From Opitutia bacterium (GTDB taxonomy: Bacteria; Verrucomicrobiota; Verrucomicrobiia; Opitutales; Seribacteraceae), in NCBI GenBank assembly GCA_018646565.1, contig JABGUO010000465.1:1-21670 (forward strand): 21,670 nt of DNA, in the 5' to 3' direction. Each line of letters begins with the position of its first letter. Position 1 is the first letter of the stretch. Positions 8,136 to 16,574 of this stretch are shown here, in pieces. The notes below the pieces were generated by a model. That model was not told where the DNA came from, searched no databases, and saw only the letters and a list, made by a program, of their open reading frames with translations. Both the position numbers and the translations under genes were made by a program.

Positions 8136-8178
8136 TTATTTTTTTCCTTTCACACGATTAAATAAGGCATTTTGAAAA

Positions 8179-9309
8179 TTAATTCTCTTCTCCTTCACTC
8201 TTTACGATCGTACCACAGGCTAAATCGTGCAGACCCTGTCTGCGAGGAGTCAAAAATACAATAAAGGGTAAAATAATAGTCAGGGAGATCAGAATTTTAA
8301 GGACTGCCCGTAAAGAAGAAACACCAAATCCTGGAATTTCATCATCCGCCAATCGTACCACTTTAATTTTGCTTATTCTTTTTCCGATAAACCCACCCGC
8401 TTGAGAAGATTCTCCCAGTCCATAATAAAGCCAACCTAATAAGAAGTAAGCACATACACCGGCAAGATACAGAGTATTATTGAAATCTGAAAATGCACCG
8501 GCAGTACCAATTAAAATTAGCACTACCAAAAGTAAAATGGCACTATCCACAATCCCCGCAATCGCCCGTGCTCCATGCGGGGCAATGTTTTCAATTTCTA
8601 GGCTCGACTTATCCGGAGTTACCTCATCTTCGTCCGCTTCCTTTTCTGCAGACTGACCGGAATCCGTCAACACTGTGTTCGATTGCTTTGCGGAAGAAAG
8701 AGAAGGAGTGGAGGGGGCAGACTGTACGGGAGGAGGCAAAGCAGTAGGCGCAGCAGGTACTGGGGGGGGCTTAGGGGGAGGAGGTGCAGCAGAACCCAAT
8801 GAACTTAGATCATCTGCTACTCCAGGTATTCTCGATAACGGAACCCACTCTGAAACTCCTTCAAACCAAACTAAATCGCTGAATCTTAAATTACCCGCTT
8901 TTAAATAATCTTTTAATTCTTTTAATAAATAAGGACCAAATTGAGTCCCGGATCGATTAATATGAATTTCAGTTGCTGGACCTGGTTTGGGCACTTCGAT
9001 TACTTTTTCAACCGGCTCAGGTTTCGGTTCAGGTTCAGGTTCAGGAATTTCGACGGTCTCCTCTTCTTCTTTCTTCACCTCTTCCTCCTCTGGCTCATCT
9101 TCAAAAACCTGATCTAAATTCTGTTCTGGGAGAAGTCCTTTTTCATGTTGATCAATAAAATCGGATACGGTGAGCCAATCCTTCCCTAATTTAACTTTGT
9201 GAATAGTGCTGATCTCCTTCATACGTAGAAGGTCAATTACCTCCAAAGCGGTAAAGGGACCCGAGATCTGTCCTCTTTTTGAAAGTGAATATTTTTCTTG
9301 GTAAGACAT
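8179..9309 (-). CDS. Two-GYF, proline-rich, RDD-domain membrane protein
   Basis: From the ATG at 9309 the product has 376 residues. A TTG two codons earlier overlaps the stop of the upstream gene and is less likely. Two GYF_2-like modules are visible: about 7-56 (GQISGPFTALEVIDLL) and about 115-164 (GTQFGPYLLKELKDYL, then VWFEGVSEWVPL). Between them is an acidic Pro/Glu segment (about 68-110), and after them a Pro-rich linker (174-203). The C-terminal RDD domain (about 245-370) has three hydrophobic helices, the opening ARAIAGIVDSA and the closing RRQGLHDLACGTIV. GYF modules bind proline-rich ligands in known families. The RDD part anchors the protein in the inner membrane, with the GYF modules probably cytoplasmic. 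It could be an adaptor docking other parts of the array. Only two bases separate its ATG from the previous stop codon, so translational coupling is likely. Confidence 0.82.
   Translation of the reverse strand: MSYQEKYSLSKRGQISGPFTALEVIDLLRMKEISTIHKVKLGKDWLTVSDFIDQHEKGLLPEQNLDQVFEDEPEEEEVKKEEEETVEIPEPEPEPKPEPVEKVIEVPKPGPATEIHINRSGTQFGPYLLKELKDYLKAGNLRFSDLVWFEGVSEWVPLSRIPGVADDLSSLGSAAPPPPKPPPVPAAPTALPPPVQSAPSTPSLSSAKQSNTVLTDSGQSAEKEADEDEVTPDKSSLEIENIAPHGARAIAGIVDSAILLLVVLILIGTAGAFSDFNNTLYLAGVCAYFLLGWLYYGLGESSQAGGFIGKRISKIKVVRLADDEIPGFGVSSLRAVLKILISLTIILPFIVFLTPRRQGLHDLACGTIVKSEGEEN
9028..9045. repeat. Three tandem TTCAGG hexamers
   Basis: Three exact copies of a 6-base unit encode alternating Pro-Glu dipeptides in the acidic linker of the GYF/RDD protein. 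Because the unit is a multiple of three, copy-number change would alter linker length without shifting the frame. Confidence 0.7.
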
Positions 9310-9311
9310 AC

Positions 9312-12300
9312 TCAATTTGAAAAATCAACTGGCAGAAAATCCTCCACTCCTCCGAATTTTCCATTCGTCACATTCGCTTTCGAATAATTTTGTGCCAATA
9401 TTGTTCCAATATTGGGGTTGGTTCCAACTAGGGGACTGTATGAAATAAAGGAAGCCCGTGCCCCCTTGGTTAATTCAAATGAACCATTAACTTGAGAAAT
9501 ACCCCAATACAAAGCGGGCTTACTTCCGGTAAATCGGGCCTTCTTTTCAATATCAACATGTCCAATATAAGAAAAATTTACTTTTTGTAAGGATTGTAAA
9601 ACTCCAAGCGTAAATTTTGCTTCGGGAAAATAATCTCGCTTACCCACTACCCGGTAATACTGTGCCAAACTTTGGGAGAGGGATTCATTCGCTTTCTTAT
9701 CCATCCAATCTGTAGGTCGGATTTTTATTTTTACCTGACTTAAAAGAGCATCATAGTCTTTCAATAGTTGATTGCTCAGAGCAACTCCCCAAGAGGCAGG
9801 CTTTTTTTTCATCAAATCAACTATCTCGCGATGGAGATATGCCTTGAGCAGGGGGGAAATTGATTGTTCGGCAATCACAACCTCAAGCATTTCCATCAAA
9901 GGTCCGGCAACACTCTTTGTATTAGGGTCTAGTCTGCGTTCGATTTGTTGCTGCAAAAAAGTAGATTCAGGAGTCAATTCACCCCCTTCAACTGCAAGCC
10001 CCTTCATTCCACCGCCAAAAATGGTGGTTTGGAATTCTCTGCCCTCCACCTTTCCATTCCAATGAAATTCCCCTACTTGCACATTAGTTTTGATGGGGTT
10101 GGCAATAGGCTGTCCTTGTTCATCAAATTTTTGCGCGACTTCCTCCTCCTTTACCGGGCCATAGGAGTACAAGGACATCATCTGCTTTTTTTGGGTTGAA
10201 TAAACCCCGGATGCACCTGATTGGATTGGAGTGCATTCCACTAATTGATAGCTCCAAATAGAACGAAGATCGGGGCGGGAAAGAAGGGCCATAATATGAT
10301 CGTATTCAGCTCGGGATTCATCGGGCTGTAGTGTAATCTTACCCGATTCCACTTTTTCCCATATTTCGGCAGGTCCCTCAATAAAGAGTCGGCTTCTTAG
10401 CTCACCGTTTTCATTTGAAAATTTCTTTCGATGAGAAAGTACAGTACGAACCAGGGAAGCTTTTGTTTTTTCAAATGCATCATTTTGCAAGAGTTTTTCC
10501 AAAGCAAAAAAATACTCGTCTAAGTTTTGGGCTTTCCCTAAATCTCCCTCCACTTCTCCTAACTGACCCAACGCTCCAACTGATTCCTTTTGAGCCTTCA
10601 CTAATTCTTTAAATTCTCTACCCTGTGCGCTGGACATTCGCTCCTGATTTGTTGAACTGCCGTTCAATTCCGTAATCTTACTCAATGAGTCTGACATTTG
10701 CCTAAGGAAAGCAAGTTTCTCATCACGGGATTGGGCTTTTCTACTTTTCCCCAGTAGTTGGTCGGCTTGATTAAGCAACTGATCGTAAGAGGAACCGGAC
10801 TTATTTTCCACTTCCTTAGAATAACCTTTCCAAGTTTGCTTAAGTTGTCGAATCGCATCTCTGACTTCACGGTAATCATTGGGGTCGATCGCATCTGAGC
10901 CTGAAAAACCACGGGTTTCTTCATCTAGTTCGTCGAGGTATTTTTCCTGAGCAAGAATGCCATGATCCGCCTTTCCCGAATCCCGGAAGGCCTTCCATGC
11001 TTGTAGCACTTTGGCATCAAAGTTTAAAACCTCCTTCTTTAAATTATTAAACCGATCTCCTTTTCGATCATTTGTATCCTCGATCCGTGCCAAAAATGCG
11101 GCAATCTCCTGTAATTTATCCAAGACTATTTTGTTGTCCTGGAAACGATAATAATCGACCTCACTTAAAGGTAAATCTTCTCCTTTATCATTCTTTCGAA
11201 TTCGCGGTGCACTCTCAAATAATTCTAAAAATCTTTTGGCATCCCGAATCTGGAAATTCGGATCATTATCAAGGTCTTCAAGGATTTTGCCACACATCGA
11301 GACAACCACATTGCCCCTTCTCCGTTCAATTTCCTCTTTTTTCAAAATAGGTAAAAGACTTTTATCCTGAGTATTGAGCAAAAATTCGTCCTGGCTTTCT
11401 GAAACTAAATTTGCACCCGCATCTCGAAAAACTTCCTCCACTGCTTGATCCACAAACTTGCGAACCTTGACATCCTCTAGATAATTAGGGTAATTCCCAA
11501 CAAAGGCAGATAATTTCTCCCACTGTTGTGAGGGATTAGGCACCTCTAAAACCGCTTCTGCAGCGGAGCGGGCATCCCAAAAACCTTTCAACCACCAAAG
11601 TCCGGCCACTGCACCAATCGCAACTAAAACGAACGCAAAAACACCCGCCATCCAGATTCTCTTAGTCCGGCCACGAAGGCGAAGAATACGATTTTTCACA
11701 TGAGACTCCGCTTTTTGCAAGTCCATCATAATCTCGGCAGAGAGCGATTTACCAAGGTCTTGAAATTCCTGACGAAATTTGCGCAATTCGTTTTGTTCCT
11801 CGAGGTAAACCTCCAACGTTTTTCCTCCCTGACTGTCCACCTGATGCATTTCAGCAAGGCGGTTCTTAAAACGGGAGATCATGCCCTCGAGTTCACGCTC
11901 TGATTTCGCATCCTCCGCTAATTCTTCAGACCATTCCTTGTATTCGTTGTATACATTGATGTCATCCTCAGCTAATTCATTTTCCAGGTTGTGCTCCTGG
12001 GCTAAATTAAAAAATTCCCCGATCAAAGCAAGGGATCCCTTCCAGTCATCCGCAGCTCTGTAGGAAGCAATCTCAACCAAAATTTGCTCCAATCGTACTT
12101 TTGCATTTCTTCGCTCCACTCCTTCTCGAACTGCAATTGCATTTTCCCATTCATCTCCTTTGGGTTGAACCACCCAATCGGTATCCTCAATATCAATCAT
12201 CAGATCAAGAAACTCTGCTTCTCGACCCGCCGATATTAACTGCGTTAATTCCTTAATTTTATCCTCTAGAATCTTTACACTTAGTTGACCGAAATGTCTC

Positions 12301-12758
12301 TTGGCAGCACCATGATCTGGATTTGCTTTCAAGATCATCTTTAACACCTTAAAAGTTTTTTCCTGGTCCCGGCTTCGTGCCGCAGTACGGTATTCACGAA
12401 AAAGGGGGCTATCCTCTGTGATTTCCTTATCGTATAATCCATTGAGCAAATCCACATGCTCATCTGCCCATGTGGGTCCGATATAAAGTCCCTTCTCTTC
12501 GCATTCTTTTTTCCATTTACCATCATTGGCAAAGGAAAGTTTTTCCATAAGCGTGAGTACATCTGGAGATTGTTCCGCAAGTTCACGGGCCGCAAAGTCT
12601 TTACCGGAACGAATCAGAGTTACACAGTGCTCTAATCTTTCATCAATTTGAGTTCGAAATTTCGCATATTCCTTCGCCAGAGCATGAAATACTGGATCCG
12701 TAGTTCCATCCTCACGAAGAGCTTTTTCGATGCGATCAATTAAACGGTCAATATTCAC
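9312..12758 (-). CDS. Large bitopic helical membrane protein, family not recognised
   Basis: The 1148-residue product starts at GTG 12758; the next Met is 70 residues further on, so GTG is the best start. The first 367 residues are almost all amphipathic helix with TPR-like spacing and should be cytoplasmic. A single membrane helix (about 368-390) is preceded by RLRGRTKR, giving an N-in orientation. About 755 residues follow on the periplasmic side. They are helical and charged up to about 780, then become mixed, with beta-rich segments towards the C-terminus. I recognise no catalytic motif. The layout of long cytoplasmic arm, one helix and large periplasmic arm suggests a linker that passes information or force across the membrane. 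It lies between the other large bitopic protein (55-base gap upstream) and the GYF/RDD gene (2-base gap). Proline-rich or helical partners in the same array are plausible but not shown. Confidence 0.75.
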   Translation of the reverse strand: MNIDRLIDRIEKALREDGTTDPVFHALAKEYAKFRTQIDERLEHCVTLIRSGKDFAARELAEQSPDVLTLMEKLSFANDGKWKKECEEKGLYIGPTWADEHVDLLNGLYDKEITEDSPLFREYRTAARSRDQEKTFKVLKMILKANPDHGAAKRHFGQLSVKILEDKIKELTQLISAGREAEFLDLMIDIEDTDWVVQPKGDEWENAIAVREGVERRNAKVRLEQILVEIASYRAADDWKGSLALIGEFFNLAQEHNLENELAEDDINVYNEYKEWSEELAEDAKSERELEGMISRFKNRLAEMHQVDSQGGKTLEVYLEEQNELRKFRQEFQDLGKSLSAEIMMDLQKAESHVKNRILRLRGRTKRIWMAGVFAFVLVAIGAVAGLWWLKGFWDARSAAEAVLEVPNPSQQWEKLSAFVGNYPNYLEDVKVRKFVDQAVEEVFRDAGANLVSESQDEFLLNTQDKSLLPILKKEEIERRRGNVVVSMCGKILEDLDNDPNFQIRDAKRFLELFESAPRIRKNDKGEDLPLSEVDYYRFQDNKIVLDKLQEIAAFLARIEDTNDRKGDRFNNLKKEVLNFDAKVLQAWKAFRDSGKADHGILAQEKYLDELDEETRGFSGSDAIDPNDYREVRDAIRQLKQTWKGYSKEVENKSGSSYDQLLNQADQLLGKSRKAQSRDEKLAFLRQMSDSLSKITELNGSSTNQERMSSAQGREFKELVKAQKESVGALGQLGEVEGDLGKAQNLDEYFFALEKLLQNDAFEKTKASLVRTVLSHRKKFSNENGELRSRLFIEGPAEIWEKVESGKITLQPDESRAEYDHIMALLSRPDLRSIWSYQLVECTPIQSGASGVYSTQKKQMMSLYSYGPVKEEEVAQKFDEQGQPIANPIKTNVQVGEFHWNGKVEGREFQTTIFGGGMKGLAVEGGELTPESTFLQQQIERRLDPNTKSVAGPLMEMLEVVIAEQSISPLLKAYLHREIVDLMKKKPASWGVALSNQLLKDYDALLSQVKIKIRPTDWMDKKANESLSQSLAQYYRVVGKRDYFPEAKFTLGVLQSLQKVNFSYIGHVDIEKKARFTGSKPALYWGISQVNGSFELTKGARASFISYSPLVGTNPNIGTILAQNYSKANVTNGKFGGVEDFLPVDFSN

Positions 12759-12813
12759 AGGTCTAAATTATTATTTCGTGTACGGTTTTAGTAAAGTTGA
12801 TTCCCTATAAAAG

Positions 12814-15630
12814 TTAAAACTTGGACGGAGGTGCAAGCCGTAAAAAATCGGACTGCTTTACATATTGGCCATTTGAGGTCCTTTTGTAGACTGCCAGTGT
12901 CCAGGGAATTTCTGATATAATTCTTTTAATTCGTTCCGCAGTGTCCAAGGGAAGCGAATTAATAATATCTTCCTGCTTGGCTAAAATCTCCTGATTAATC
13001 GAACCAAAATTTTGAACCCAAAATTGATATTGCCTTATCTCCGATTCCTTTTTCTTGTAAATTATATTTTTGCCTAAATCTGAAATCGTCGAAAGGGCGA
13101 GACCCAAGGTTTCAGAAGTAAGCTTCGTGGGTGGAATCAATTCTCTTTGCTGATTCTGATAATTTTTATAGTACCGATCCAATGCTTCTTTCAACTGCGG
13201 ACTCGATAATCCAAGGATTTCTTTATTGATCGACCCGAGTGCATTCTCAACGGAGGGCGAGGCAAGTTTAGAACGGATACCCTGCAGGTTTTTCAAAAAT
13301 TCGCCCTCATTTATTCCCAATGTTCTTTCCGTGCGAAGAATTAAGGTCAAAAAGTCAAAAAGAAGTTTCATATCTTTCAATGCCTTGTCCGCTTTATAAT
13401 TAAAGTCTTTTTGTATGCTGTCAGAGATGTATTTTTCGACCACTTCGCCCAATTTTGTCCAGTACAAAGAAAAAAGAGCAGGGTCAGAAAGTAATTCTGT
13501 ATTGTTGTAAGCGAGATCTAGTTCTCCTTTTAAATTATTAAATCGGACCTCATCCCAGGAATAAAAATTTTGCTGAATCAATAAAAGGGGTAATTTGTAA
13601 GCAAAGGAGGAAAAGGGGGCACCAGGCTGAAAGGTAAGCAAATTAGGGTACTCACTTCCATAAGTTACTAAATTCTTATAAACTTCAGGGTTCGGAAATG
13701 CACTGCCCAACTGACTTAATTGCTCTTCACACCTCTGCCTTTCGGTAAGAAAATCTTCTGAAATCCCCCGAAAGTAATCTAAGTCCAGTTCAACCTGTGC
13801 GTCCAGTGGACGGGATGGATTTAATTGCACTAGCGCAGTCGGTAATCCCGCTAATTTCATCGTTGTAGAATCGATAAAATCACGCCAAACGGGTTCTTTA
13901 AAAAAAAACTTTGATGCATAAGGGGAATTGGGTAGAACTGAATAAGTAAGGTGTAATTTATTCTCCCCCTCTGATAAAAATTGAAACATTCCATTGCGTA
14001 ACAACTCGCCCGAAACGGATAACGCTTTCCGAGTCAGGTCATAATCCTGTCCCACTTCTGAAACGTCTGTCAAGTTGGCGTGTTGATGAGATAATAAAAA
14101 TAAATCAATACATCCACCAGCGGAAGAAAGCAGGGGCAATCGAATAAGCTTTCCATTATTTAATGAATTCCAAGCGTGATTAGAGCCATATGAAATTTCA
14201 ATGCTTTTTCCTTCCGTTATTTCAAAATCAAAGGAATAACTCTGCCCGGACTTAAAAGATATGTTGGCAATTTTGACTGGGTCTAAAGGGTGCTGGCTCA
14301 ATTTATATTCATAACTGAACTTCTCGACAAGAGACTCTTTCTCAAACTGATTATTGGTAAATAATGAACCTTTTTGGTAGTCCGTCATCCAGGCAATTGG
14401 ATCAGTCGATTTCTTCGCTAACTCGCGAAATAAAGAAAGCAAAATATCGGCCGTTTCTGAATCGTTATAAACGAATGACTTTTTAGAATTATCAATTCTC
14501 CATTTTCCATTATTTTCCACTCCCGGTATCCAAAAGAGGAATTTTTTTTCTGAGAGTAAAGAACTGGGAGATAAAATAAGTTCTTCAGCCGATGGACGAA
14601 TTTTCTCTTCCGGAAACTCAAAATCAAGAAAAGTAATTTCCTCACCATCCTCGCTTAAGCGAATATTTAAATCGATTCCCTCTTCTCCTTTTTCAAGAAA
14701 ATCAAAAAGGTCTTTCATTTTTTCACTCTCGTCTTCTTTGAAAGTGTAGGCTTTTCGACTAGTACCATTTACTGGCAATTGAATCCTCATTTGCTCGGGT
14801 TCAAAATAAGCGGAACCTTTTCCTTTTACTTGCTCAAGTACCAATGGCTTCCCCCTCTGCTTGGCAGTTTTGGCAAGATTTGAATCATCAATATTTATAT
14901 CGTCCGGTAATTCAAAGGGTTCGATGTGAACGACCCGCGATCCCTCAAGCCTAAGAGTAAAGGGCGTTTTTTGACCCGACTGTAAAAGTTTGTTTAACTT
15001 TCTGAGCCTGTTTGCTTCGTTGCCTTGGGCACGACGTAAATCATAGGAAAAAGTTTCGTCTCCCACCACGAAGGATACCTGATCCCCCTCTTCAGAAATG
15101 GCAATTGTTTCCTCCTCATTAAAAGAAATCTGTTGGGCTCGACCACGATCCTGAGGTGCTGGAGCTATCGAGAGTTCATCAAAAACAATCTCTCCCTCCC
15201 TTTCTGTAAGCACTACTTTTAATTCATCCCCCTCGTGACTTTTCTCCAAAGTTTCTTCAAAACGGTCAAATTGGTCGTCATTAATATTAATCTTGAAAGG
15301 TTCATCGGTTCCCACATCAACACTAACCCAGCGTAAATAGGGGTGTTTTTGGACAATTTTTAAATATTCAATTTGATCCAATTGAGCAAATGCACCGGGA
15401 ACGACAGAATTTGTAGTTGAAAAATTATCCCCTTCATCTTGTTCTTGTATGACACTCTTTACTTGATTAATGGAGGTTTCCTCTTTTTTAAACCAATCTC
15501 CAAGGTTGTACGCCAATCCAACAATTAATGCACCCAGCAAGCACAATGCGGTTGAAATAACAGCTAATTGCAATAGCCAGGGTCTTTTCTTTTTTGGTGG
15601 AAGCCTCCTGAGCCTTAACGGTCGACCCAC
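12814..15630 (-). CDS. Large bitopic membrane protein, probably the C-terminal part of the GAP1-N2 protein
   Basis: Read from GTG 15630, the product is 938 residues. The GTG has no ribosome-binding site and lies inside the upstream coding region by 143 bases. A basic segment (PPKKKRPW) precedes one membrane helix (about 19-41), so the bulk is periplasmic. Residues about 97-158, 183-243 and 280-342 look like three diverged copies of one unit: a beta-rich start, an amphipathic helix with L-x-x-L-L-x-x-G spacing, then a strand pair ending in FELP or FEFP. The rest is mixed and then helical (about 650-938), without recognised motifs. Deleting one base in the A6 run at 15590-15595 joins it in frame to the upstream GAP1-N2-like reading frame, giving a protein of 1246 residues from 16555. 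I favour that single-gene reading, with either a true frameshift, a slippage site, or a sequence error. Confidence 0.7.
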   Translation of the reverse strand: MGRPLRLRRLPPKKKRPWLLQLAVISTALCLLGALIVGLAYNLGDWFKKEETSINQVKSVIQEQDEGDNFSTTNSVVPGAFAQLDQIEYLKIVQKHPYLRWVSVDVGTDEPFKININDDQFDRFEETLEKSHEGDELKVVLTEREGEIVFDELSIAPAPQDRGRAQQISFNEEETIAISEEGDQVSFVVGDETFSYDLRRAQGNEANRLRKLNKLLQSGQKTPFTLRLEGSRVVHIEPFELPDDINIDDSNLAKTAKQRGKPLVLEQVKGKGSAYFEPEQMRIQLPVNGTSRKAYTFKEDESEKMKDLFDFLEKGEEGIDLNIRLSEDGEEITFLDFEFPEEKIRPSAEELILSPSSLLSEKKFLFWIPGVENNGKWRIDNSKKSFVYNDSETADILLSLFRELAKKSTDPIAWMTDYQKGSLFTNNQFEKESLVEKFSYEYKLSQHPLDPVKIANISFKSGQSYSFDFEITEGKSIEISYGSNHAWNSLNNGKLIRLPLLSSAGGCIDLFLLSHQHANLTDVSEVGQDYDLTRKALSVSGELLRNGMFQFLSEGENKLHLTYSVLPNSPYASKFFFKEPVWRDFIDSTTMKLAGLPTALVQLNPSRPLDAQVELDLDYFRGISEDFLTERQRCEEQLSQLGSAFPNPEVYKNLVTYGSEYPNLLTFQPGAPFSSFAYKLPLLLIQQNFYSWDEVRFNNLKGELDLAYNNTELLSDPALFSLYWTKLGEVVEKYISDSIQKDFNYKADKALKDMKLLFDFLTLILRTERTLGINEGEFLKNLQGIRSKLASPSVENALGSINKEILGLSSPQLKEALDRYYKNYQNQQRELIPPTKLTSETLGLALSTISDLGKNIIYKKKESEIRQYQFWVQNFGSINQEILAKQEDIINSLPLDTAERIKRIISEIPWTLAVYKRTSNGQYVKQSDFLRLAPPSKF
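14605..15342 (-). repeat. Three diverged protein repeats in the periplasmic arm
   Basis: Three units of about 60 residues, separated by linkers of about 25 to 37 residues, share a pattern: short strands, a helix such as RFEETLEKSHEGDEL, LRKLNKLLQSGQKTPF or MKDLFDFLEKGEEGIDL, then a strand with L-x-x-x-G-x-x-[IV], ending in an acidic/proline turn. Similarity is seen by eye at protein level only. The DNA is not detectably repeated. Confidence 0.45.
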
Positions 15631-16555
15631 TGGGAGTGGTGCTCAAGTATCCTGAATTCGCTCCCTTTATTTGCTCAACTTGTTTTTGACTGAGAGGAGA
15701 GCGGGTATTGGAAGAGGTTGCATTCTTCACCCTCTTAGTAGGGGCAACGTTAGGACCTTTTCGAGCCACATGGGCAAGACCGGGATCCACCTCATCTGCA
15801 ATTGAACTGGATGTCCAATTTCGTAAATCAATGTAATTCCGCAAGCCTCCTTGTTTCAATCGTTCTCCCGCCGGCTGTCCTTCAATCCCGACCCAGGCAA
15901 AAGATTTTATATCATCATTCCCCTGTAAGAATGTGGTAAAGGAATAATCCCATGCATCCAAAGATAACTTCAATAAAGCGGAAGATTCAGCAAATAACTG
16001 TAATAAATGTTCACTTTTTGCGGGGCCATTTTCTAAGACAATGGGGGGGACCAATCCCGGAGAAACAAGGGTCGCCGCATTGCCAGGGTCATTGGTAAAA
16101 CTTAACCAATTCTTACAGGGTATCAATCCGCTGGATTTATAATCAGTTAGAGTAATTTCCTCCCCCGGCGTTAGATAACGTGCATCCTCCTCCCACTTAC
16201 TCCTCCATCCATTCCAATTGAGAAAAATCTCTGCGGGGGATGGACAGGTAGCAATTTCAAAGCCATCCAAAATTAAATGATGGGCCAAGTAGTTGGTTCG
16301 GTTGGTATAATCAAGCCCTGCGTCGCAAATTTTAGTGAGAACATAAAATTCCTCGGACCCTAATATAATCTTTCGAAAAATTGAGATTGCAACCCGGCTG
16401 TCTCCCACTTGCTGACCAAAATCATAGACACTCAACCTTTCGAGTTCGCGGACTAGGCGATGCCTTAAGTCCTTGTGCCGTGCAACGGTACAGTAACCAG
16501 TACGTCCAGGTTCTAAACCCTGGGGCGTACTGGTGAAAATGAGTTGTTGAGCCAT
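15488..16555 (-). CDS. GAP1-N2-like GTPase-associated protein (N-terminal part)
   Basis: The frame encodes 355 residues from ATG 16555. Residues about 1-270 match what I know of the GTPase-associated protein 1 N-terminal type 2 (GAP1-N2) family: an opening MAQQLIFTSTPQGLEPGRTG, then YCTVARHKDLRHRL, and a conserved-looking AGLDYTNRTNYLAHHLIL (79-96). Residues about 271-320 form a basic, Ser/Thr-rich linker. From residue 323 the frame appears shifted, and the true continuation is probably the large bitopic protein downstream (see the A6 run). GAP1-N2 proteins are found next to TRAFAC-type GTPases, and here the GTPase gene ends 19 bases upstream. The likely role is a cytoplasmic partner or effector of that GTPase, tethered to the membrane. 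Family assignment is from sequence pattern recall and should be checked by profile search. Confidence 0.75.
   Translation of the reverse strand: MAQQLIFTSTPQGLEPGRTGYCTVARHKDLRHRLVRELERLSVYDFGQQVGDSRVAISIFRKIILGSEEFYVLTKICDAGLDYTNRTNYLAHHLILDGFEIATCPSPAEIFLNWNGWRSKWEEDARYLTPGEEITLTDYKSSGLIPCKNWLSFTNDPGNAATLVSPGLVPPIVLENGPAKSEHLLQLFAESSALLKLSLDAWDYSFTTFLQGNDDIKSFAWVGIEGQPAGERLKQGGLRNYIDLRNWTSSSIADEVDPGLAHVARKGPNVAPTKRVKNATSSNTRSPLSQKQVEQIKGANSGYLSTTPSGSTVKAQEASTKKEKTLAIAISCYFNRIVLAGCINCWIGVQPWRLV
15590..15595 (-). other. A6 run at a probable frameshift joining two reading frames
   Basis: On the coding strand the sequence reads ACC AAA AAA GAA AAG in the upstream frame (Lys321-Lys322 of the GAP1-N2-like product). 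Removing one A gives ACC AAA AAG AAA AGA CCC TGG, which enters the downstream frame exactly before its membrane helix. After the run the upstream frame gives only a 33-residue tail without family-like features. Such runs are common sites of sequencing error, of phase-type variation and of transcriptional slippage. Confidence 0.6.
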
Positions 16556-16574
16556 TAAAGGAAACCCAATCTAA

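Noticed and set aside
7696..8175. Plus-strand open frame of 159 codons opposite the MotA-like gene
   Set aside because: It lies fully antisense to a gene with clear family motifs, and its translation is Ser/Pro-rich with no domain. It is a shadow frame, like the other plus-strand frames in the window.
9028..9045. TTCAGG repeats as a phase-variation switch
   Set aside because: The unit is 6 bases, so changes in copy number keep the frame. Only linker length could vary.
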